Made by a program: the position numbers and the translations under genes. A DNA stretch of 64,000 nt from Hymenobacter edaphi. GTDB taxonomy: Bacteria > Bacteroidota > Bacteroidia > Cytophagales > Hymenobacteraceae. The notes beneath the pieces were generated by a model, which worked only from the letters and a program-made list of their open reading frames with translations, was not told where the DNA came from and did no database searches. The DNA is taken from NCBI RefSeq assembly GCF_003258365.1, contig NZ_QHKM01000001.1, positions 1,674,001 to 1,738,000 of the forward strand. Reading direction: 5' to 3'. The stretch's first letter is position 1; each line of letters begins with the position of its first letter. Shown in pieces: positions 36,063 to 44,389 of this stretch.

Positions 36063-36452
36063 CTAGGCCTTGCCGTGCACCGTGGGCAGCCCGAGGCGCT
36101 CCACGGTGTTGCCCTCGAAGTCGAACTCGATGAGCACGGCCGGGCCCTCGCCCACCACCCAGCCGTCGTGGCCGGGCTCGATGGCCACGGCCTGCGGGGC
36201 CACAAACTCCTCCACGAAGCCGTCGGCGTAGCGGATGCTGATGCTGCCCTGCGCCAGGAAGCCCACGTGCGCGTGCATGCACAGGGCCGTGCCCACCACC
36301 GGCTGCATGTGCGCCGACCAGCGGAAGCCCACCGGGTAAATGATGCGCTTGACGCGGGCCGTGCCGGCGGCTACCACGTCGACCTGCACGCCGCCGACTT
36401 CGCGGTGCTGGGTGTTTTTCATCGGGGCCAGAAGCTGATTGGGTTGATCCAT
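36063..36452 (-). CDS. Small cupin-domain protein
   Basis: A 129-residue protein of single-cupin type. The beta-barrel signature is CMHAHVGFLAQGSISIRYADG with two His that could bind a metal, and the second motif region is PGHDGWVVGEGPAVLIEFD. Similar stand-alone cupins are mostly uncharacterised. A second in-frame ATG ten codons downstream could also start it. It converges on the SDR gene across a strong hairpin. Confidence 0.8.
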   Translation of the reverse strand: MDQPNQLLAPMKNTQHREVGGVQVDVVAAGTARVKRIIYPVGFRWSAHMQPVVGTALCMHAHVGFLAQGSISIRYADGFVEEFVAPQAVAIEPGHDGWVVGEGPAVLIEFDFEGNTVERLGLPTVHGKA

Positions 36453-36788
36453 GGGAAGTAGGGTATGGCGGGCGAAACGGCGGAACCGGCAGCGGCGCCG
36501 GCCCGGGGAAATATAGCCAGCACCGCGGGCAACGCGCTGCTATTTTTTCGGGCACCCCGGCCGGGGTGCCCGGTCCTGGCAAAGGACAGCCGGGGCGCCG
36601 ACACCCGCCGCCAGCGCCGCTGCAGCAACCCCGTTTCAACCTCCACCGCCCTGCCCTTCAACCCGGTAGCCTGACCCGCTCCAAGCGGGCTGAGGCTGGC
36701 CGGAACGGGCGGCCAGCCCAGCCAAAACGCAACCTTTGGCCGTGGCCGCCGGTAAAATCGGGGACAAACCAAAACCCTCATTCCCATC
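36453..36788. other. Divergent promoter gap with a perfect palindrome
   Basis: The gap of 336 bases between the cupin gene and the low-complexity gene codes for nothing recognisable. A perfect 24-base palindrome (CGGGCACCCCGG and its complement, 36549-36572) lies next to a run of six T. It may be an operator or a structured leader of the cupin transcript. Confidence 0.4.
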
Positions 36789-37643
36789 ATGGCCACTTAC
36801 AATCAGCACCCGGATGAGGACCGCGACTACCGCGGCCGCAATCAGAATTACAGCAACCAGAACCGTGACTGGAACAACCGCTTCGATGAAAACCGCCGCG
36901 GCCAGCAGCGCTGGCAGGACGAGGACAGCAACACCCGCGGCGTGAGCGGCAACGACGGCTACAGCAGCGGCTCGTCGTCCTCGTCGGCCTACGGCCGCGA
37001 CAACGACTGGCAGCGCGACCGGAGCGAGCTGAGCCGCCGCGGCATGAACCCCAACAGCCACAGCGAGCAAAGCTGGAACCGCCGCAGCCACGACGACAGC
37101 AGCCGCTACGGCAGCCCGGGCGGCACGGGCCGCAGCAGCGCCGACTACGGCGCGCGCAGCTACGACCAGCAAAACCAGTGGGGCCGCTCCGAGGCGGACC
37201 GCCGCTGGCAGGACCGCAGCGCCGATTACGGTTCCTCGACCCCGGGCTACGGCACGCGCAACCAGGGCTACGGCAGCAGCTACGGGCCGCAGGCCTACAC
37301 CAGCGGCTCCGACCCGAACGCCTACGGCCGCAGCGACCGGAACAGCAACTGGGCCTCGCAGCAGCCATTGGGCCGCTACGACCAGGACCGCGACAGCCGC
37401 AGCCACGCCTCGGACCGCTACGCCGGCGGCCGCTCGGCCGGCGGCTACAGCCAGGGCTACTACGACGCCGACGAAAACAGCCGCTACCAGCACGTGCGCG
37501 ACCACGACGACCGGCACGACCGCGACGAGCACCGCGGCTTCTTTGGGCGCATGGCCGACCGCGTGTCGGACTGGTTCGGCGACGACGAGGAGCGCGACAA
37601 CCGCCGCGACTGGCAGGACCGCGACGAGCGGCGGCGCTACTAG
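36789..37643 (+). CDS. Hydrophilic low-complexity protein with SWFGD-like C-terminus
   Basis: A 284-residue protein built almost entirely from Asp, Arg, Ser, Tyr, Gly, Gln and Asn, without hydrophobic core, signal or membrane segments. Most of it should be intrinsically disordered (YGSSYGPQAYTSGSDPNAYG type sequence). The only structured-looking part is the last 40 residues: RGFFGRMADRVSDWFGDDEE, which matches the short SWFGD-type motif seen at the end of hydrophilic Bacteroidota proteins. This composition resembles stress or desiccation proteins. The function is inferred only in that general sense. Confidence 0.8.
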   Translation: MATYNQHPDEDRDYRGRNQNYSNQNRDWNNRFDENRRGQQRWQDEDSNTRGVSGNDGYSSGSSSSSAYGRDNDWQRDRSELSRRGMNPNSHSEQSWNRRSHDDSSRYGSPGGTGRSSADYGARSYDQQNQWGRSEADRRWQDRSADYGSSTPGYGTRNQGYGSSYGPQAYTSGSDPNAYGRSDRNSNWASQQPLGRYDQDRDSRSHASDRYAGGRSAGGYSQGYYDADENSRYQHVRDHDDRHDRDEHRGFFGRMADRVSDWFGDDEERDNRRDWQDRDERRRY

Positions 37644-37665
37644 ACAGCGCGGCGCCACCACACCC

Positions 37666-37711
37666 CGGCCCGTCGGCCGGCCCGGAGTCCTCCGGGCCGG
37701 CCGACGGGCCG
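37666..37711. terminator. Perfect 21-bp hairpin
   Basis: Arms 37666-37686 and 37691-37711 are exact complements with a GTCC loop, 22 bases after the low-complexity gene stop. Followed by CACGGTTTT, so only a weak T-run. Probably a terminator. Confidence 0.7.
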
Positions 37712-37852
37712 CACGGTTTTCGGCCAAATCCGGGCTACCTTGGCTCGGCTTGCGGCTGGCACGCCCCGGCCTTGCCCGGTCGGCGCGGTCAGCATTTCCT
37801 CGTCGAGCCCGTCGCTGCCGACGGGCTTTCCTTTGCGTTTCCCCGCCCTCCC

Positions 37853-40510
37853 GTGACCGTTTCTGACGCTGCTTCCGGCTTTTCGCCGGCCGACTCCTGG
37901 GCTGCTTTTCCGCCGGAGGAGCTGCTGGCGGGCGTATTCGACGTGTCGCTGACCGGGCTGCTGCTGCTGCGGCCGCTGCCCGCCGCCGGGCCGCCGGAAG
38001 CCGTGGCCGACTTTGCCTACGCCTACGTCAACCCGGCGGCGCAGCGCATCCTGGGGCTGCCCGCCCAGCCCACCCGCACGCTGCTGGAAGTGTTTCCGGA
38101 CGCCGGGGCCGCCGGCGTGCTTGGCTTCTACCGCCAGGCCCTGGCCTCGCCCGCCCCGCTGCACCTCGATGTGCACTACCAGCGCCACGGCCTCGACAGC
38201 TACTACCGCCTGGCCGCCCGGCGCGTGGGGCCGGGCCTGCTGGTGAGCCTGACCGATACCGACGCGCAGCCGCGCACCGCCGCCGAGCAGGTGCTGCGCG
38301 ACAGCCGGGCCCGGGAGCAGCACGCCCACGCCGAGGCCGACATGCAGCGCAACCGCCTGCACCAGCTGCTGATGGAGGCGCCCGCCCTGATTGCCACTTA
38401 CCGCGGACCCGAGCACGTGTTTGAGTTCGTCAACGCCCAGCACCAGGCGCTGCTGGCCGGCCGCGCGCTGCTGGGCCGGCCGCTGCGCGAAGCCCTGCCC
38501 GAGCTGGTGCATCAGCCCATCTACGCCCTGCTGCGGGCGGCCTACCGCACCGGCGAGCTGCAGTCGGCCACGGAGCTGCCGGTGCTGCTCGGCCCCGACA
38601 ACGCGCCGGCGCTCAGCCAGAACCACTACAACGTGTTTTTCCAGCCTACCCGCGACGCGGCCGGGCAGGTCGACGGGGTGCTGGGCTTTGCCTACGAGGT
38701 GACGGCGCAGGTGCAGGCCCGGCGGCAGATCGAGGAAAAGGAGCAGGAGCTGCGGGCCCTGAACATGCTGCTGGGCGTGGCCAACGAGGAGCTGGCCAGC
38801 GTCAACGAAGGCCTGCGCCGCAACAACGCCACGCTGCAGCACACCCAGCAGGCCCTGCGCCAGCTCAACCAGGACCTGGAAGCCCGCGTGCAGCAGCGCA
38901 CCCACGAGGCCGACGCCGCCCGCGCCGAGGCCGAGCGGCAGCGGGCCCGCCTGGAGCGGTTCTTTATGCAGGCCCCGGCCGCCATCTGCGTGCTCGATGG
39001 CCCGGCGCTGGTGTACGAGCTGGTTAACCCCGGCTACCAGCGCCTGTTTCCGGGCCGCGAGCTGCTGGGCCGGCCCCTGGCCGAGGCCATGCCGGAATTT
39101 GCCCGGCAGCCTATCTGGCACATTCTGCAGCGCGTGTACCAATCGGGCGAACCGCACGAGGGCCGCGAAACGCTGGTGCAGGCCGCCCGCCAGGCCGGCG
39201 GGCCCGTCGAAGACCGGCACTTCACCTTCATCTACCAGCCGCGCCACGACGCGGCGGGCCTGATCGACGGGGTGCTGGTGTTTGCCTACGAAGTGACGGC
39301 GCTGGTGCAGGCCCGCCGCCGGGTGGAGCAGAGCGAAATGGAGTTCCGCCTGCTCTCCGACGCCATTCCGCACCTGGTATGGACGGCCACGCCCGCCGGC
39401 TCGGTAGATTACTGCAACGAGCAGTGGTGCGCCTACACCGGCGGCACCGTGGCCGATGCCCTGTACGACGGCTGGACCCGCTACTACCACCCCCACGACC
39501 TGCCGCAGCTGCAGCAGCACTGGGCCGGCAGCCTGCACGCCGGCCAGCCCTACCAGGTGGAAGCCCGCCTGCGCCGCCACGACGGCTCCTACCGCTGGTT
39601 TATGGTGCGCGCCCTGGCCCTGCGCGACGAGCACGGCCAGATTACCCGCTGGTTTGGCACCGGCACCGACGTGCACGAGCAGAAAGGCCTGGCCGAAGCC
39701 CTGCGGCTGGCCAGCCGCAAGCTGGCCACCACCAACCGCGAGCTGCGCGTGGCCAACGACGAAACCCAGGCCATCAACCAGGAGCTGGCCCTGACCAACC
39801 GCCAGCTCACGCGCATCAACCAGGACCTGGACAACTTCGTGTACACCGCCTCGCACGACCTGCGCCAGCCGGTGTACAACCTGGCGGGCGTGTTTCAGGA
39901 GCTGAAGCGCACGGCCACGTTCCACGACCCCGAGGCCCCGCAACTGATGCAGATGTTCGAGGCCGCGCTCGGGCAGATTCACAACACCATTCAGGGCCTC
40001 TCGGAGGTGGTGCAGGCAGAGCGCCGCAACGCTCAGGACGCGGTGGAGCCGGTGGCGCTGCTGCCCCTCACGCAGGACGTCATCCGCAGCATGCACGAGC
40101 AGGCCTCGGCCACCGGGGCGGCTTTCCGGCTGGATTTTGCGGCCGTGCCGGCCCTGCGCTTCGCCCGCCTCAACCTGCAGAGCATCCTTTACAACCTGCT
40201 CAGCAACGCGCTCAAGTACCGCCACCCCGACCGGGCGCCCGCCGTGCGCGTGGCCACCGAGCTGACGGCGGCGGGTGCCCCGGTGCTGCTGGTGCAGGAC
40301 AACGGCCTGGGCCTCGACGTGCCCCGCTTCGGCCCCGACCTGTTTCAGCTGTTCCGCCGCTTCCACGACCACGTGAGTGGCTCGGGCCTGGGGCTGTATT
40401 TGGTCAACCGCATCGTGCAGCAGGCCGGCGGCCGCATCGAAGTGGAGAGCGTGGTAGGCGCGGGCACCACGTTCCGAATTGTGCTGCCGGCGGCGGCCGT
40501 GGCGCAGTAG
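37853..40510 (+). CDS. Orphan multi-PAS sensor histidine kinase
   Basis: An 885-residue cytoplasmic kinase. Four PAS-type sensor modules occupy roughly 20-135, 165-295, 360-490 and 500-620; the last contains the classical WTATPAGSVDYCNEQWCAYTG. Coiled-coil linkers rich in Gln/Arg/Glu connect them. The phospho-acceptor is His668 in YTASHDLRQPVYNL. The ATPase domain has the N-box LYNLLSNALKY, DNGLGLD and the G2 box GSGLGLYLVNRIV. The unusual DLRQPVYNL version of the H-box is typical of a Bacteroidota kinase group. No membrane segment, receiver domain or response regulator is adjacent, so its partner is elsewhere. The start is a GTG, the best fit before the first PAS; no ATG serves. Confidence 0.88.
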   Translation: MTVSDAASGFSPADSWAAFPPEELLAGVFDVSLTGLLLLRPLPAAGPPEAVADFAYAYVNPAAQRILGLPAQPTRTLLEVFPDAGAAGVLGFYRQALASPAPLHLDVHYQRHGLDSYYRLAARRVGPGLLVSLTDTDAQPRTAAEQVLRDSRAREQHAHAEADMQRNRLHQLLMEAPALIATYRGPEHVFEFVNAQHQALLAGRALLGRPLREALPELVHQPIYALLRAAYRTGELQSATELPVLLGPDNAPALSQNHYNVFFQPTRDAAGQVDGVLGFAYEVTAQVQARRQIEEKEQELRALNMLLGVANEELASVNEGLRRNNATLQHTQQALRQLNQDLEARVQQRTHEADAARAEAERQRARLERFFMQAPAAICVLDGPALVYELVNPGYQRLFPGRELLGRPLAEAMPEFARQPIWHILQRVYQSGEPHEGRETLVQAARQAGGPVEDRHFTFIYQPRHDAAGLIDGVLVFAYEVTALVQARRRVEQSEMEFRLLSDAIPHLVWTATPAGSVDYCNEQWCAYTGGTVADALYDGWTRYYHPHDLPQLQQHWAGSLHAGQPYQVEARLRRHDGSYRWFMVRALALRDEHGQITRWFGTGTDVHEQKGLAEALRLASRKLATTNRELRVANDETQAINQELALTNRQLTRINQDLDNFVYTASHDLRQPVYNLAGVFQELKRTATFHDPEAPQLMQMFEAALGQIHNTIQGLSEVVQAERRNAQDAVEPVALLPLTQDVIRSMHEQASATGAAFRLDFAAVPALRFARLNLQSILYNLLSNALKYRHPDRAPAVRVATELTAAGAPVLLVQDNGLGLDVPRFGPDLFQLFRRFHDHVSGSGLGLYLVNRIVQQAGGRIEVESVVGAGTTFRIVLPAAAVAQ

Positions 40511-40541
40511 CTCAGGCTGTGTGGGCAGCGCGCAAACAAAA

Positions 40542-40566
40542 CGTCCTGCTGAGCGTGGTCGAAGCA
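40542..40566 (+). repeat. Half copy of the GCTGAG...GAAGC element
   Basis: CGTCCTGCTGAG...GTCGAAGCA matches one arm of the palindromic family at 33.8 kb, but no second arm follows. It is a solitary half, perhaps a decayed copy. Confidence 0.5.
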
Positions 40567-40617
40567 GCACGACCTCGAAAGCCCCAAAATACACTTTTCG
40601 CTTACCGTCCGCAGGCC

Positions 40618-40845
40618 CTAGCCGGCGGCGCCGGGCGGGGCCTCCGGCACGTACTCGAGCAGGTCGGCGGGCTGGCACTGCAATACCCGGCAAATGGCTT
40701 CGAGGGTGGAAAAGCGGATGGCCTTGGCTTTGCCGCTTTTCAGCACCGAGAGGTTGGCCAGCGTGATATCGACGGCGGCGGCCAGGGCGCTGAGCGACAT
40801 TTTGCGCCGGGCCAGCATCACGTCGAGGTTGACAACGATGGGCAT
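40618..40845 (-). CDS. Small XRE/Cro-type transcription regulator
   Basis: A 75-residue one-domain DNA-binding protein. The helix-turn-helix is MSLSALAAAVDITLANLSVL with recognition helix around TLANLSVLKSGKAKAIRF; the pattern is the short Cro/HTH_26 group. Its start is two bases after the stop of the DUF2975 membrane-protein gene, so the two are cotranscribed. This pairing is frequent in bacteria, and the membrane protein may control or depend on the regulator. Two inverted repeats before the operon are candidate binding sites. Confidence 0.9.
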   Translation of the reverse strand: MPIVVNLDVMLARRKMSLSALAAAVDITLANLSVLKSGKAKAIRFSTLEAICRVLQCQPADLLEYVPEAPPGAAG

Positions 40846-40847
40846 GA

Positions 40848-41540
40848 TCAGATGGTGAGTTCGGCTTCGCGGGCCATTTCGACGCCCCGCTGGTAGATGG
40901 TGGCAATGACCAGCAGCAGCAGCCCGAACTTCCAGCTGCCCCAGCCGCCCATGGCCGGATCGAGGATGATGTAGCGCGTCACCGTGCCGAGGCGCTCATC
41001 GCCGAGGGAAATCGCAGGCACCAGCGCCTGCAACGCCTTCAGGGCCAGAAATTCGTACGCGTCGATGCCCAGGGCCAACAAGCCCAGCCAGCGGATGCGC
41101 CGGGCGTTGGCATCGGTGAAGGGCGTATCGAGGCGCATGTCGCGCAGCATGTGGTAGAGCAGGCGGCCGGCCAGCATGGCAAAAAGCAGAATGCCCAAGG
41201 ACGAGCGGCCCAGCGAGGAATTCTTGACCCCGAGCAGGGCCAGCGCCACGCGTTTGGCCGCGCTGGGCTCGTGGTAGATCAGCCGGTGCTGGCTGCTTTT
41301 CTCGACGAGGTAGTGCGTGGGCCGGGCGGCTCCGGGGCTGGTTTCGGCGGTGCTGAGCTGCCCCTGGGCCCGCGAATTGGCTTGCAGCGTTACGAAAACC
41401 AAATCGTGGTGCGCCGGGCCCGCGTCCCACAGGCCGAACAGCAGGTTGAGGGCCAGGCCCAGCCCGGCGGCCACGTACTGCGCCAGCGCCAGCCAGCGCA
41501 ACCCGCGAAACAGCCAGGGTTCGGGTAAGAAAGCAGTCAT
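40848..41540 (-). CDS. DUF2975 membrane protein
   Basis: A 230-residue inner-membrane protein with four hydrophobic segments (WLALAQYVAAGLGLALNLLF, SLGILLFAMLAGRLLYHML, IRWLGLLALGIDAYEFLAL and FGLLLLVIATIY). The order and the segment DTPFTDANARRIRWLG are those of DUF2975. A soluble loop of about 90 residues lies between the first two segments. The function is unknown. It is cotranscribed with a downstream Cro-like regulator. The ATG before TAFLPEPW is preferred to an upstream one that falls inside the promoter repeats. Confidence 0.85.
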   Translation of the reverse strand: MTAFLPEPWLFRGLRWLALAQYVAAGLGLALNLLFGLWDAGPAHHDLVFVTLQANSRAQGQLSTAETSPGAARPTHYLVEKSSQHRLIYHEPSAAKRVALALLGVKNSSLGRSSLGILLFAMLAGRLLYHMLRDMRLDTPFTDANARRIRWLGLLALGIDAYEFLALKALQALVPAISLGDERLGTVTRYIILDPAMGGWGSWKFGLLLLVIATIYQRGVEMAREAELTI

Positions 41541-41550
41541 AGCAGGAAGG

Positions 41551-41603
41551 GGTTTACGAGGACGTAAACCAACGCAATATTTATTGTTTATCAATAAATA
41601 TTG
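41551..41603 (-). promoter_or_regulatory. Two inverted repeats in the DUF2975-XRE promoter
   Basis: GGTTTACG-AGGA-CGTAAACC (41551-41570) and CAATATTTATTG-TTTAT-CAATAAATATTG (41575-41603, 12-bp arms). Both are perfect and lie within 65 bases of the ATG, in the only AT-rich patch of the area. They are candidate operators for the operon's own XRE regulator. Confidence 0.55.
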
Positions 41604-41653
41604 TCCGCTTACCAGCAATAATTAACCGTAAAGCAATAACCCGCCGCCAGTGC

Positions 41654-42190
41654 CTACCCCAGCAGCGGCCACACCCGCTCGCGCCAGAGCTGCAGGTGGT
41701 GGGCCTCGTGGCCGGGCAGCATGTAGCCCAGGGCACGCACGCTCACCGGCATGCCGCTGGCCGTGCCCTGCCGCGCCCAGGCCTCGGGCCCGACGGACTC
41801 CAGCAGGGCCAGGGTGGCGGCGCGCTGGGCATCGTACTCGCGCAGGATATCGGCCAGCGGGCGGGCGTCGGCGCCGCTGTGGGCGGTGAAGGCGTCCTGG
41901 TCGAAGCCGGGCAGCGGCGACTGGTCGCCGCGGGCCAGGCTGAGGGCGCGGTAGGCAAACACCCGCTCCGTGTCGATGATGTGCACCAGGGTTTCCTTGA
42001 TGCTCCACTTGCCCGGGGCGTAGCGCAGCCGGGCCTGCTCGTCGCGGAGGCCGCCGAACAGGGCGTGCAGCTCGGCCTGCTGCTCGCTCAGGCGCTGCAC
42101 CGGGTCGTGGCCGGCCGGAATCTGCTGGATGTACCGGTCGTAGTAGGCGCCGTACTCGGCGGCGGCGGGGCGGGTGGTGCGGAAGTTCAT
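41654..42190 (-). CDS. DinB-family protein (YfiT-like)
   Basis: A 178-residue four-helix protein with the metal-ligand pattern of YfiT/DinB_2 proteins: His in SIKETLVHIIDTERV and the pair in PGHEAHHLQLWRER. Close relatives are putative metal-dependent hydrolases or thiol transferases, usually without a proven substrate. The conserved YAPGKWSIKE segment is typical of this branch. It is divergent from none and lies between the AT-rich operator region and a strong terminator. Confidence 0.87.
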   Translation of the reverse strand: MNFRTTRPAAAEYGAYYDRYIQQIPAGHDPVQRLSEQQAELHALFGGLRDEQARLRYAPGKWSIKETLVHIIDTERVFAYRALSLARGDQSPLPGFDQDAFTAHSGADARPLADILREYDAQRAATLALLESVGPEAWARQGTASGMPVSVRALGYMLPGHEAHHLQLWRERVWPLLG

Positions 42191-42217
42191 GGGGCGAAAC
42201 TACGCGCCCGCGCCGCG

Positions 42218-42261
42218 CCAATGCAAAAAGCCCCGGCCGGAGCCGGGGCTTTTTGCATTGG
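42218..42261. terminator. Perfect bidirectional terminator
   Basis: A 20-bp stem (CCAATGCAAAAAGCCCCGGC and its exact complement) with a four-base loop; the inner part is GC-rich and the outer part has A5/T5 runs. It lies just after the pectate lyase gene on the minus strand. Confidence 0.85.
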
Positions 42262-42275
42262 CGGGCGGGCCGGAA

Positions 42276-43379
42276 TTACAGCTTGCCCACGCCGGCTTTG
42301 GTCGTCACCGCGTCTTTGACTTCGGCGGCCGGGGTCAGCACGCCGGTGGTGGCGTAGGGTACCGCGAGGGTGCAGGCGGCGTTGGTGGGCTGCGAGCCGG
42401 TGCAGCTCAGGTACTGATTGCCGCTGGCCGACCAGTAGCCCAGGGCGCTGTTCTTGCTCGTCACCGGGTCGCGCACGTCCTCAAACACGTTGTTTTCCAC
42501 CAGCAGGCAGGCCCCCACGCGCGAGTTCACGCCCGAGCCGGTCACGTGCTTGAAGTAGTTGTTGAACACGTGGGCCGTGCCGCCGCGGTAGCTGGGCAGG
42601 CGCTCCTTGATGTTGGAGTAGTAGTTGTGGTGGAAGGTCATCTTCCGGTCGGCGTTGTCCGAGTCCGAGGAGCCGATCAGGTGGCACTTGTGGTGGTCGT
42701 GGAAGTAGCTCCACGACACGGTGATGTACTGGCTGCTGCCCTTCGCGTCGACCAGCCCGTCGTAGAGGTCCTGGTTGGTTTGCGTCACCGGGTCGAGGTT
42801 GTAAAACTCGCAATGGTCGATCCAGAGGTTCTGGCTGCCCTCGATGGTCACGCAGTCCCCGTCGTTGGCCACCACCTGCGGGCGGCCCTCGTCGTTGATG
42901 GCGGTGCGCGTGACGGTGGACATGGTGAACTTCAGGTTGCGCACGATGACGTTGCGCTTGTTGCTGATGGTCAGGCCCACGCCTTCCAGAAACGCCGTCG
43001 AGCCCACGCCCAGCAGGGTTTTGTTGGAATTCACGCTGACCGACGCGCCCTGGGTACCGCCCGTGATGGTGCCCTCAATCTTGATGACGTAGGGCGTGGC
43101 GCTGCTGGCGTACTGCTGCAGATCGGCCAGGGTGCGCACGGTGACGGTGCTGCCGCTCGCCCCGCCGGTGGTGCCGCCGTTCTGCGTCGAGAAGCCCGTC
43201 TGCGCGAAAATGGCGGGCTCGTTGGCGCCGGTGTCGGGCGTGGTCGGGTCCGGGTCGGTGGTTTTGGCTTTGCTGCCGCAGGCCGCGAGGCTGCCCAGCA
43301 GGGCCCCGCCCAGGAGCAGGGTGCGGGCGGTACGAAGAATAGCCGGGCCAGTAGCCGGACGGGAAAAGCAATGACGCAT
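42276..43379 (-). CDS. Pectate lyase, polysaccharide lyase family 1, lipoprotein
   Basis: A 367-residue exported lyase that cleaves polygalacturonate by beta-elimination. The N-terminus has a lipobox (LGSLAACGSK) and a Thr/Asp/Pro linker. The right-handed beta-helix carries the PL1 signature WIDHCEF, the Ca-binding Asp-rich segment LYDGLVDAKG and SYFHDHHKCHLIGSSDSD. The catalytic-Arg segment is FHHNYYSNIKERLPSYRGG. Length is normal. It is likely anchored in the outer membrane and acts on plant pectin. No transporter or other pectinolytic genes are nearby. The ATG before RHCFSRPA is preferred over one 17 codons upstream because it begins the signal peptide. Confidence 0.93.
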   Translation of the reverse strand: MRHCFSRPATGPAILRTARTLLLGGALLGSLAACGSKAKTTDPDPTTPDTGANEPAIFAQTGFSTQNGGTTGGASGSTVTVRTLADLQQYASSATPYVIKIEGTITGGTQGASVSVNSNKTLLGVGSTAFLEGVGLTISNKRNVIVRNLKFTMSTVTRTAINDEGRPQVVANDGDCVTIEGSQNLWIDHCEFYNLDPVTQTNQDLYDGLVDAKGSSQYITVSWSYFHDHHKCHLIGSSDSDNADRKMTFHHNYYSNIKERLPSYRGGTAHVFNNYFKHVTGSGVNSRVGACLLVENNVFEDVRDPVTSKNSALGYWSASGNQYLSCTGSQPTNAACTLAVPYATTGVLTPAAEVKDAVTTKAGVGKL

Positions 43380-43588
43380 GCGCGAAAACGTGAAATCAGG
43401 CCGAGAAAAAGGCGCGGCCCGGTGCCGCACCCCAGGCCCAACGGCCCGGCAGTGGTCGGAAGTTTCACCCGCCGCGCCAAATACCGCGGCCCGCGGCCGG
43501 GCTTTATTTATGCAAACGTTGTCGGGAACGTTGCCTGCGCGGTCTTGCCTGGTCCGCCTTATCTTTCCACCCTATCCTGCTGCTGCCC

Positions 43589-44317
43589 ATGAAAACCATA
43601 CCCCTGCTGATTGCTGCCGGCGTGGCCTTGGCCGCTCGTCCCGCTTCGGCACCTGCCCCGGCGGCCAGGCCGGCCGTGCTCGTGTTTCACAAAACCGCTG
43701 GCTACCAGCACGCTTCCATTCCAACGGGCATTCAGGCCATTCGGGAGCTGGGGCAGGAGCACCGGTTCACGGTGGAAGCCACCGCCGACGCGGGCTATTT
43801 CACGCCCGCCAAGCTGAAGCACTACCGGGCCGTCGTTTTCCTCAACACCACCCACGACGTGCTCGACGCGGCGCAGCAGGCGGCCTTCGAGCAGTACATC
43901 CGCGCCGGGCGCGGCTTCGTGGGCGTGCACGCGGCCACCGACACCGAGTACGACTGGCCCTGGTACAACGGGCTGGTGGGCGCTTACTTCGACAACCACC
44001 CCAAGGTGCAGCCGGCCACCGTCCGCATCACCGACGCCAGCCACCCGGCCACCGCCGGCCTGCCCGCCGCGTGGCCGCGCACCGACGAGTGGTACAACTT
44101 CCGCAACCTCGCCCCGGACCTGCACGTGCTGGCCACGGTGGACGAAACCAGCTACAGCGGCGGCACCCACGGCGCCCACCACCCCATTGCCTGGTACCAC
44201 GCCTACGACGGCGGCCGGGCCTTTTACACGGGCCTGGGGCATACGCCCGAAAGCTACGCCGAGCCGGCTTTCCGGCAGCACCTGTGGGGCGGCATCCAAT
44301 ACGCCATGGGCCGCTAG
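43589..44317 (+). CDS. Secreted ThuA-like domain protein
   Basis: A 242-residue protein with a signal peptide (cleavage near ARPASAPAP) and a complete ThuA-like glutamine-amidotransferase-type fold. Visible segments are VLVFHKTAGYQHASIPTG, YRAVVFLNTTHDVL, GRGFVGVHAATDTEYDW and HPIAWYHAYDGGRAFYTGLGH. ThuA proteins are linked to trehalose or sugar-derivative use; secreted Bacteroidota forms act in polysaccharide metabolism but are not well defined. It is single. The preceding gap has AACGTT-GTCGGG-AACGTT, a possible site. Confidence 0.9.
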   Translation: MKTIPLLIAAGVALAARPASAPAPAARPAVLVFHKTAGYQHASIPTGIQAIRELGQEHRFTVEATADAGYFTPAKLKHYRAVVFLNTTHDVLDAAQQAAFEQYIRAGRGFVGVHAATDTEYDWPWYNGLVGAYFDNHPKVQPATVRITDASHPATAGLPAAWPRTDEWYNFRNLAPDLHVLATVDETSYSGGTHGAHHPIAWYHAYDGGRAFYTGLGHTPESYAEPAFRQHLWGGIQYAMGR

Positions 44318-44389
44318 GCGTGCCCCCGATTCGCTCCCATTGAGCAGTTACCGCGCCCGGCAAGCGGCCGACTTACGCTACTTTCGGCC

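Noticed and set aside
44378-44385. TACTTTCG as promoter of the WYL regulator
   Set aside because: It lies only a few bases before the ATG and lacks a -33 element at proper distance. It is mentioned with the gene but not called as a promoter.
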